A stretch of 14,723 bases of DNA, from the NCBI GenBank assembly GCA_030630395.1, contig DAOVNE010000009.1, positions 1 to 14,723 on the forward strand, given 5' to 3'. A program made the position numbers and the translations under genes. Under the pieces are notes generated by a model. That model worked only from the letters and a program-made list of their open reading frames with translations, ran no database searches and was not told where the DNA came from. Source of the stretch: Candidatus Eiseniibacteriota bacterium. GTDB lineage: Bacteria; Joyebacterota; Joyebacteria; Joyebacterales; Joyebacteraceae. How positions within the stretch are numbered: the stretch's first letter is position 1; each line of letters begins with the position of its first letter. This document shows positions 7,478 to 13,029 of the stretch, one piece after another.

Positions 7478-7930
7478 CTAGTTCTCCGTCAGAATGTGCT
7501 CGTCGTACTCCTTCTCAAGAGCAAGCTTGTGCTTGGCCTCTTCCTGAGCCAGGAACTCGAACAACTGTCTGATCTCGGGCTCGTCACTTATAGATGCAAG
7601 TCGGGAGTAGAGGTTGTGCGCGACTTCCTCACGCTTCATCGCGATCGTGAGCAGGTCCTGGTAGCTCATGTCGGCCGTGATCTGGACATCGTCGGTGTAG
7701 TCGGAGATCTTGAGGTCCGGGATCTCCTTCAGGCTCGTCTCAGGAAGGCTCTCAGAATCGATGCCCATGAGCTTCTGTTTGTGTCCTTCTTCCTGCTTGG
7801 CGAGACCAAGAAGCATGCCTCGCACGTTCGCGTGCTTGACCATGCCCGCCGCCGCAGTGTACGCGTCGACCGCTTCCTGCTCCTTCAGAATGGCAAACGC
7901 CACAATTTCCCCAAAGCTTTCCTTCTCCAT
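7478..7930 (-). CDS. Ferritin-like diiron protein, first gene of the rubredoxin operon
   Basis: This 150-residue helical protein also has two metal-binding pairs: Glu19 in KEQEAVDAY, Glu47-x-x-His50 in QEEGH, Glu101/Glu102 in KREEVAH, and Glu131-x-x-His134 in QEEAKH. It belongs to the same rubrerythrin-like superfamily as the next gene, but the two are clearly diverged rather than recent duplicates. A 6-codon longer start at 7948 is possible. I chose the ATG at 7930 because the sequence between the two (GAGGAGAGACCG) is itself the ribosome binding site, and the upstream ATG has none. A candidate promoter lies about 95-125 nt upstream, and a palindrome shared with the divergent regulator gene lies about 180 nt upstream. 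Likely role: scavenging peroxide or oxygen with electrons from the rubredoxin. Confidence 0.88.
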   Translation of the reverse strand: MEKESFGEIVAFAILKEQEAVDAYTAAAGMVKHANVRGMLLGLAKQEEGHKQKLMGIDSESLPETSLKEIPDLKISDYTDDVQITADMSYQDLLTIAMKREEVAHNLYSRLASISDEPEIRQLFEFLAQEEAKHKLALEKEYDEHILTEN

Positions 7931-8024
7931 CGGTCTCTCCTCGTGCATGCGGCAACGCCATCGAACAGCCAGAGCCAGTGGTTGTGCGACAGCCCCTCAC
8001 CAATGCTGTCTGGAGTTCGCGCCA

Positions 8025-8053
8025 AGGATAGCCAAGCCCGCTCTGGCGCGCAA
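8025..8053 (-). promoter_or_regulatory. Candidate promoter of the ferritin-like/rubredoxin operon
   Basis: On the minus strand, TTGCGC (8048-8053) is spaced exactly 17 nt from TATCCT (8025-8030). The -10 matches sigma70 at four of six positions and the -35 at three. Transcription would start near 8017, leaving a leader of about 87 nt. The weak -35 would suit an activated promoter, and the TCCCTTGGGA palindrome lies about 55 bp upstream of it. Confidence 0.35.
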
Positions 8054-8103
8054 TCGGAATTCAGCGCCGACCCCGAGATCAAGACATGGCCAAACAGAGC
8101 GAC

Positions 8104-8123
8104 GCGGATCCCTTGGGACCCGC
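8104..8123. promoter_or_regulatory. Candidate operator: inverted repeat with TCCCTTGGGA core (copy 1)
   Basis: An inverted repeat of 9-bp arms with one A/C mismatch (GCGGATCCC and GGGACCCGC) is centred on the palindromic core TCCCTTGGGA at 8109-8118. The same core recurs at 8629-8638 next to the regulator start. It sits upstream of the ferritin-like operon promoter, a position suited to an activator. Confidence 0.4.
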
Positions 8124-8267
8124 GCCACAAACAGCTTCGTACTCACTCAGTTGAATTTGCCTCCGGAGGTACGGTCGCCAAGGTAAGGTTGGGCTGCGGC
8201 TGACGCATTCCTGGCACCTAGAATTTTGCCCATCTTCCTATCGACGTACCTCCAGAGAAACCGAAAA

Positions 8268-8294
8268 CGGCCGTGGGACTAAGTCCCCCGGCCG
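8268..8294 (-). terminator. Strong GC-rich hairpin, possible minus-strand terminator or attenuator
   Basis: Eleven of twelve possible pairs form: CGGCCG, a T/C mismatch, then GGGAC pairing with GTCCC, around a 3-nt loop. On the minus strand the stem is followed by TTTTCGGTTT, a plausible though interrupted U-tract; on the plus strand no T-run follows. A minus-strand terminator here has no annotated gene upstream of it, which suggests a short non-coding transcript from 8295-8660, or an attenuator in a long leader of the ferritin-like operon. Confidence 0.5.
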
Positions 8295-8626
8295 CATTAG
8301 AACTATAGGAATGTCTCAACAGAGACGATACCAGCGACAGATCTCGCGATAGACTCCATGTTCACGGTGCCTCTTCCGATCCCCCGGATGGCTCAAGGGG
8401 ATGCCGGTGGGAGTCCTGACTTCGAAAATCAGGGTGCGTACGACACTCATTGTGCAGGACCATGCACGTGTGGTCAAGGTCTTTCCTTGCAGACGAGCAC
8501 AGGACCGACCGCAATGGCCGGCGAACCGGTCCTGGTCCATGGTCCCGGAAACGCCCACTGGCTGGGCATTCCGATCCCCCGCCGTTCGGCACACTACTTG
8601 CTTCTTTGTAACAACAGAACTGACCC

Positions 8627-8640
8627 GTTCCCTTGGGAAC
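8627..8640. promoter_or_regulatory. Candidate operator: near-perfect palindrome with TCCCTTGGGA core (copy 2)
   Basis: GTTCCC-TT-GGGAAC lies 37 bp before the start codon of the orphan regulator. Its central ten bases are identical to copy 1 at 8109-8118. The placement fits autoregulation of the regulator gene. I see no clear -35/-10 pair here. Confidence 0.4.
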
Positions 8641-8677
8641 GCTGAGACATAGACTTCCTACATGGGGGCCCTGAGAA

Positions 8678-9388
8678 ATGGGTGTTCCGAGAAGAATCCT
8701 GATCGCGGAGAAGGACGCCAGAACACGTGGACAGATCTCGCACGTACTATCCGCGGCGGGGTATGCAATCTGCGAGGCAGAGACCGGGCGCGAGGCGCTG
8801 AGATCCGTTCAGCTGCTCACTCCTGATCTGGCACTCGTCGGACTGGTTCTCACGGATATCGGCGGCAAGGACCTTGCGAGGATCCTGGCGTCGAACGGAG
8901 ATTCCACGCCTGTGCCGACTCTGGTGCTCGCCGGACCGGGGACGCATCACGATGACGTGCTCGTCGCCGGTGGCGCTCCGGAGAAGCCGGTCGAAAGATG
9001 GGCAAGTCCCGACGAGGTCGTCACGCTCGTCAACCGGTTCTTCGAGACGTCGGAGGAGGACGATCCCGGTATGTTCGCGAGAACCCTCCGCTTCGACTGC
9101 ATCACCATCGATCCTTCCACGACGGTGGTGACAGTGAACGGCGAGACGATCGAGCTGACCGACAAGGAGTTCAGATTCCTGCACGTGATCGCGGTCAACG
9201 GCGAGCGAACCTGCACACGCGAGGAACTCAAGCGCCTCGTGTGGGGGCAGGATCTGGAAGTCATCGGACGGACAGTCGATGTGCTGGTGAGCAGACTCCG
9301 ATCGAAGCTGGTCGCGGCCTCAGGAAGTGAACTCATCTCCACGGTCCGAGGTGTGGGCTATCGCTTCACCGGGGAGCGCCTGACCTAG
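8678..9388 (+). CDS. Orphan OmpR/PhoB-type transcriptional regulator with degenerate receiver domain
   Basis: This 236-residue protein is the only plus-strand gene here. Residues 5-120 have the fold pattern of a response-regulator receiver: acidic pair Glu11/Asp13 and Lys103-Pro104 at the usual places. The phospho-acceptor Asp expected in PDLALVxL is instead Gly55, and the switch Thr/Ser is Ala85. Residues about 133-231 form an intact winged-helix Trans_reg_C domain: ELTDKEFRFL, the GRTVDVLVSRLRSKL recognition-helix region and the closing TVRGVGYRF. It should bind DNA as a dimer without normal phosphorylation. No histidine kinase gene is nearby. An in-frame TGA lies two codons before the ATG, so the start is fixed despite a weak ribosome binding site. 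It is divergent from the ferritin-like operon and convergent with the peptidase gene, so those are candidate targets. Confidence 0.93.
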   Translation: MGVPRRILIAEKDARTRGQISHVLSAAGYAICEAETGREALRSVQLLTPDLALVGLVLTDIGGKDLARILASNGDSTPVPTLVLAGPGTHHDDVLVAGGAPEKPVERWASPDEVVTLVNRFFETSEEDDPGMFARTLRFDCITIDPSTTVVTVNGETIELTDKEFRFLHVIAVNGERTCTREELKRLVWGQDLEVIGRTVDVLVSRLRSKLVAASGSELISTVRGVGYRFTGERLT

Positions 9389-9399
9389 GAATGCGGGAG

Positions 9400-9417
9400 G
9401 CGCCGGCTCGCCGGCGC
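9400..9417. repeat. GC-rich hairpin after the regulator gene
   Basis: GCGCCGG (9400-9406) pairs perfectly with CCGGCGC (9411-9417) around a CTCG loop, 12 nt after the regulator stop codon. No T-run follows on either strand, so it is not a canonical intrinsic terminator, but it could stop or stabilise the 3' ends of the convergent transcripts. Confidence 0.4.
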
Positions 9418-9461
9418 TCGAGCGAACGCCACGCCGACGCTCGGGCAAGCGCCACGTCGAC
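9416..9461. repeat. 23-bp tandem repeat, two copies
   Basis: Units 9416-9438 and 9439-9461 both read GCTCGxGCxAxCGCCACGxCG with a shared AC end. They differ at four of 23 positions. They lie between the two convergent genes, directly before the 31-bp repeat array. Confidence 0.55.
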
Positions 9462-9480
9462 GCGCGCCTATCTGTAGCTC

Positions 9481-9573
9481 GCGTGGGCGCGCTTAATCTT
9501 CTCTATACAGCGCGTGGGCGCGCTTAGTCTTCTCTATAAAGCGCGTGGGCGCGCTCAATCTCGTTTATGTAGT
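9481..9573. repeat. 31-bp tandem repeat, three units, overlapping the 3' end of the peptidase gene
   Basis: Units start at 9481, 9512 and 9543. The first two differ at 2 of 31 positions; the third begins with the same 13 bases (GCGTGGGCGCGCT) and then diverges, with about 7 mismatches overall. The peptidase stop codon lies in the middle unit, so the last codons of the gene (Leu-Tyr-Arg-Glu-Asp-stop) and the stop are duplicated just beyond it. Each GCGCGCCCACGCGC block can fold as a 5-bp stem with a 4-nt loop. Confidence 0.8.
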
Positions 9574-11104
9574 AGGTCGAGTCGAGACCCTCGAATCCCA
9601 TTCTCTGTGCAATCTCCTCAACGGACAGCTCGGCCCCGAAACCCCACAGATCTCGCATGAATGCTCCGGCGTCCTCCGAGTTCCACCAGTGCGCCCCGAA
9701 GCGCTCGGTGAGCGCATGCCTCAGCTGGGCAGCGAGGAACCACGCCTCCAGATAGTTGACGCCGTAGAAGTCCTCGTTGCTGTCGAGGTACGCAAACTCC
9801 GGATGCTCAACTGGGACGAGTCGGGATTCGCCCATGATCCGCGCGTACTCCTCCCTAAGCTCCTCATCATTCAGCTCCTGCGCGTGAAGCAGGCGCTCGT
9901 AGCGGAAGAGCCCGGCGTAGTACCGCGCGCTGCCTAGATCGCTCATGAGCTGATTCTTGAGATAGCGGCGTCTGACATCAGGATCGGGAATGAGGTCATA
10001 ATCCTCCAGGAACAGAGGATCGGACAGGAGTCCTTCAGGAAGATATGCGTAGGTTTCGGTAACACCGTAGTCACCCAGCCGCTGGAACTCGTACTCATCC
10101 ACGCGCACGAGGCCGTCGTGCAGTGCATGTCCCATCTCGTGAAACAGGCTCTCGTAGTCGTCAACCCCGCCTGACGGTTTGACAAGCACGCGGACATCCT
10201 CTCCGGGCACGATGGGGTATGTGGCGGGTCGGGGTTCCTTCTCGGGTCTGTCTTCGACATCGATGTCGATCATCGGGAGCGCCGAGAGATCGATGCCCAT
10301 TCCCGACAGCGTCTCCTCGAGCAGTGGGATCATGCCATCCGCGGGGAAGTACTCATCGAACTCCGCACCACGGAAGATCCGACCTCTATCGTAGTCGGGC
10401 ACCTCCGTGACATCCACACCAAGCACATCGTGCGCCGCGTCGTTCGTGAGTTCAAAGTAGATGTCTCGCGTGGCGTCGAGGAATGCGACAACCGTCTCCT
10501 CCAGACGGTCGTGGCTGATACCTCGTCTCGCGGCTTCAAACTCGCCCAGGCCGGAGTAACCAAGCTCGCAGAGCCGCTCGTGCCCCTCCCGGACGGCACG
10601 CGCGCGGGGCGGGTTCAGCTCCTCGACGCTGAAGCGCCCGATGGCCAGGTAGTAGTCCTCTCTCAGTGCGCTATCGGTCTCATTGTAGAGCGCGATCCCC
10701 GCATCGCGATAGGCGAGCGTATCTCCACCCACGATGATGTGCCCACTGGTCTCTTTGTTCAGAATCTCATCCTCGATTGCCACCAGTTCATCGTAGATGG
10801 CCGTCCCGGCGAGATCGTAGAAGAGGTAGTCGAGCGCCTTCCTTCTGCGAACATCGCTCTCGGCGTTTCGCATCCGGTCCACGTACGGGGCGAGGTCCGG
10901 ATCGGTCAGGTCCGAGTACTCACTCCAGATCTCAGCAAGTCTCGATTCCTCACCGTAAGCGTCGGTGTTGTAGTACGCCTCCATTATCCTCGCCGACATC
11001 TCATCAGAACGAGACCTGACGTCATCCAGATCGAAGCCGGTCGAACATCCGGACAGCAGTAGAGCGACTGCGATAAGCAGGGACACGATCACCGGTCTAT
11101 TCAT
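9524..11104 (-). CDS. Lipoprotein HExxH metallopeptidase, M3/M2-like
   Basis: This 526-residue protein is a membrane-anchored zinc peptidase. Its signal peptide ends in a lipobox, LLLSGC, with Cys20 as the lipidated residue, so it should face the periplasm or be surface-exposed. The catalytic motif FHEMGHALH gives ligands His322 and His326 and base Glu323; Glu350 in YGVTETYAYL, 24 residues later, is the likely third ligand. This gluzincin spacing and the mainly helical sequence fit oligopeptidases of family M3 (thimet/PepF) or the ACE-like family M2; I cannot choose between them by eye. The ATG overlaps the preceding nucleotidyltransferase gene by 8 nt (11097-11104), implying coupled translation. 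The C-terminal codons and stop lie in a 31-bp tandem repeat, so the last residues may vary between strains. Confidence 0.88.
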   Translation of the reverse strand: MNRPVIVSLLIAVALLLSGCSTGFDLDDVRSRSDEMSARIMEAYYNTDAYGEESRLAEIWSEYSDLTDPDLAPYVDRMRNAESDVRRRKALDYLFYDLAGTAIYDELVAIEDEILNKETSGHIIVGGDTLAYRDAGIALYNETDSALREDYYLAIGRFSVEELNPPRARAVREGHERLCELGYSGLGEFEAARRGISHDRLEETVVAFLDATRDIYFELTNDAAHDVLGVDVTEVPDYDRGRIFRGAEFDEYFPADGMIPLLEETLSGMGIDLSALPMIDIDVEDRPEKEPRPATYPIVPGEDVRVLVKPSGGVDDYESLFHEMGHALHDGLVRVDEYEFQRLGDYGVTETYAYLPEGLLSDPLFLEDYDLIPDPDVRRRYLKNQLMSDLGSARYYAGLFRYERLLHAQELNDEELREEYARIMGESRLVPVEHPEFAYLDSNEDFYGVNYLEAWFLAAQLRHALTERFGAHWWNSEDAGAFMRDLWGFGAELSVEEIAQRMGFEGLDSTYYINEIERAHALYRED

Positions 11105-11837
11105 CTTCTATGAGTCCTTCCAGCTCCAGTGCATCCTTGCCGGCTCCGGCGAGGTCCTCGGGTGTGCCGACATCCCGCCAGTAGGACACCAATTCGAACG
11201 CGCGTACATCCAGGCCACCCTCGATCATCATCCTGATGGCGTCGGGCAGTTCATACTCGCCTCTCTTGGAGAGTTCGAGCCGGGAGGTGTAGTCGAAGAA
11301 CACGGGGGATGTGATGAATATCCCTGCGCTGATGAGATCCGTCTCTGAGCTTCCCTGTGGAGGCTTCTCCACTATGTCCGTCACGCGGTCGCCGTCGGTG
11401 TAGACGGCGCCCCCGCGGCAGGGATCATCGACGCGTCTTACTGCGAGAAGAAGATCGGTCGGGGTCTCGACGAATGCGCGGGCCATATCGGCGTAGGCCT
11501 CGGCCTTGGTGAGGATGTCGCCGAACGTGAAGAAGAACGGACCGTCACTCAAGTACTCGCGCGCCGGCTCGGCCGCGCGGCCGGTCCCGTCCTGGACCTC
11601 CTGCGTGAAGTAGCTAAGCTTGAGGTCCACGTTCTCACCCCCGCCGAAGTAGTCGCGGATGCTGTCAGCCTTGTAGCCGACGATCACGGCCGCCTCCCGA
11701 ACGCCGGCTCCTGCGAGTGCCCGCAGGACGTGCCAGAGCATGGGCCGTCCACCGACATCCACCATCGGTTTGGGGATGGCATCTGTTATCTCACGCATGC
11801 GAGTGCCCTTGCCTGCTGCCAGAACGACGGCCTTCAT
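11097..11837 (-). CDS. NDP-sugar nucleotidyltransferase (RmlA/GlmU-N-like)
   Basis: This 246-residue cytoplasmic enzyme transfers a nucleotide to a sugar-1-phosphate. It begins with the hallmark MKAVVLAAGKGTRM loop and has KPMVDVGGRPMLWHVL next to it, then FTFGD (metal-binding Asp), VEKPP, and SAGIFI in the expected order. No left-handed beta-helix acyltransferase domain follows, so it is not full-length GlmU. The size matches single-domain sugar-phosphate nucleotidyltransferases; sugar and nucleotide are undetermined. The frame is open further upstream, but the ATG at 11837 is taken because GGGAGATCAC precedes it and the family's N-terminal loop starts there. The stop codon overlaps the start of the peptidase gene. 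A role in cell-surface glycan or cofactor sugar supply is likely but unproven. Confidence 0.92.
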   Translation of the reverse strand: MKAVVLAAGKGTRMREITDAIPKPMVDVGGRPMLWHVLRALAGAGVREAAVIVGYKADSIRDYFGGGENVDLKLSYFTQEVQDGTGRAAEPAREYLSDGPFFFTFGDILTKAEAYADMARAFVETPTDLLLAVRRVDDPCRGGAVYTDGDRVTDIVEKPPQGSSETDLISAGIFITSPVFFDYTSRLELSKRGEYELPDAIRMMIEGGLDVRAFELVSYWRDVGTPEDLAGAGKDALELEGLIEDE

Positions 11838-11887
11838 GTGATCTCCCGTTTCAGAGTCGCTCGCCTCGTTGTCAGCCTTCACTACGG

Positions 11888-11916
11888 ATGGTACAGCCGG
11901 GGTCAACATCCAACAA
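11888..11916 (-). promoter_or_regulatory. Weak candidate promoter before the nucleotidyltransferase gene
   Basis: In the 91-nt gap after mnmA, minus-strand TTGTTG (11911-11916) is followed after 17 nt by TACCAT (11888-11893). The -10 matches at four positions. An overlapping TTGACC box is an alternative -35. The evidence is box spacing only; read-through from mnmA is equally possible. Confidence 0.25.
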
Positions 11917-11928
11917 GCGCCGCGCAGG

Positions 11929-13029
11929 TTATCTGATGGCGCGGTCGATGACCCCTCCCCCGAGCACGATGTCTTCATCGTACAACACAATGAACTGGCC
12001 GGGAGTTATCGCTCGCTCCGGTTCATCGAACCGAACCGTCATCATGTCGCCGTCGAGAGCCACATCGCATGCAACCGGTTGACTCGCGTACCTTATCTTC
12101 GCCCGCGCGCGGAACCGAGCAGGGGGAGCGCCCGACGGCCAATTGAGCTCGCTCGCCTCAAGCGTGTCGCAGTAGAGATCCTCATCGTCGCCAACGATTA
12201 TCGCGTTTCGCTCAGGCACAATCTCAATTACGTAGGTGGGTCTTGGACGCGAGATACCCAGCCCCCCACGCTGTCCGACGGTGTACGATGCGATGCCTCT
12301 GTGCTCGCCGAGGACGCGGCCTTCCGCATCCTCGATGGGCCCAGCTCGCACGCCGCCCGGAGCATGCTTAAGAAGAAACTCCGACAGAGGACGACCCGAT
12401 AGAAAGCAGATATCCGCGCTCTCCCGGGCAGCCGCCGGCAGTCCAGCGTCGCGCGCGATCGCACGCACGTCGTCCTTCATGAACTCGCCCACCGGCATCA
12501 GCGTCGCTCCGAGCTGCTCGCCGGTGAGCCTGTGCAGGAAGTACGATTGGTCCTTCGAAGGATCGCGCCCCATCGCGAGTCGTGGAGCGCCTCCCCCATC
12601 GTCGCGAATGATGCGCGCGTGATGACCGGTCGCGAGGAACTCCGCTCCGAGCTTGCGGGCTTCGTCGAGAAGATGTCCGAACTTGATGAGTCTGTTGCAG
12701 ACGACACAGGGATTGGGTGTTCGACCGGAGGCGTACTCAGTCAGGAGGTATGAAAGGACGCTCTCTTCGAAGGCGGAGCTAAGATCGACAACGTGGTGCT
12801 CGACACCGAGGAATTCGGCCGTTCTCGCGGCGCTGTCGGCCCATCCATCCGCCGGCCGATCCGGCTCAGCATCGCCGTCGGGGCCGGCGCCAGGAGCGAA
12901 GCCGTCGCTGCCGCCCACGAGATCACCCAACGTCATCGTCAGACCGACAACATCGTGACCTTCGCGAAGAAGAATGAGAGCGGCTACCGAACTATCGACA
13001 CCACCGCTCATCGTAACGACGATTCTCAT
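11929..13029 (-). CDS. mnmA: tRNA-specific 2-thiouridylase MnmA
   Basis: This 366-residue enzyme makes the 2-thio group on wobble uridine 34 of Lys, Glu and Gln tRNAs, using ATP and persulfide sulfur. It has the PP-loop SGGVDSS at 8-14, the NPCVVCN segment whose Cys111 matches the conserved first catalytic cysteine, and Cys208 in ADICFLSGR as the second cysteine. GHHAR (135-139), KDQSYFLHRL (159-168) and YTVGQRGGLGI (249-259) are also typical, followed by the C-terminal beta-barrel. The frame is open further upstream, but the ATG at 13029 gives the standard length and places MRIVVTMSGGVDSS at the N-terminus. It overlaps the porin stop as TGATG, so it is probably translated by re-initiation. 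Residues 35-62 form an unusual Gly/Asp/Pro-rich loop. Confidence 0.96.
   Translation of the reverse strand: MRIVVTMSGGVDSSVAALILLREGHDVVGLTMTLGDLVGGSDGFAPGAGPDGDAEPDRPADGWADSAARTAEFLGVEHHVVDLSSAFEESVLSYLLTEYASGRTPNPCVVCNRLIKFGHLLDEARKLGAEFLATGHHARIIRDDGGGAPRLAMGRDPSKDQSYFLHRLTGEQLGATLMPVGEFMKDDVRAIARDAGLPAAARESADICFLSGRPLSEFLLKHAPGGVRAGPIEDAEGRVLGEHRGIASYTVGQRGGLGISRPRPTYVIEIVPERNAIIVGDDEDLYCDTLEASELNWPSGAPPARFRARAKIRYASQPVACDVALDGDMMTVRFDEPERAITPGQFIVLYDEDIVLGGGVIDRAIR

Larger units (their letters stand above)
7931..8677. other. Long divergent intergenic region without a convincing gene
   Basis: About 750 nt separate the ferritin-like operon from the orphan regulator, much more than other gaps here. 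Short open frames exist on both strands around 8316-8645, but they overlap each other, lack good ribosome binding sites and have unprotein-like composition. What can be seen: a candidate promoter for the minus operon (8025-8053), two copies of a TCCCTTGGGA palindrome, a perfect palindrome CCTCCGGAGG at 8160-8169, a strong hairpin at 8268-8294, and inverted repeats at 8415-8433, 8453-8468 and 8500-8534. I do not recognise tRNA, tmRNA, RNase P, SRP RNA or a known riboswitch. A long regulatory region, an unknown structured RNA or a decayed gene are all possible. Confidence 0.6.

Noticed and set aside
7496..8203. Plus-strand open frames of 158-235 codons opposite the first ferritin-like gene
   Set aside because: They overlap the diiron protein in antisense, have low-quality composition and no ribosome binding site.
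8216..8235. Sigma54-like promoter TGGCAC...TTGC
   Set aside because: The GG and GC doublets are 13 nt apart instead of the required 10, and the direction (plus) leads to no gene for over 400 nt.
8316..8645. Several short overlapping open frames on both strands in the gap
   Set aside because: Composition is Pro/Arg/Cys-rich and unprotein-like, starts lack Shine-Dalgarno sequences, and frames on both strands compete. The region is better described as non-coding.
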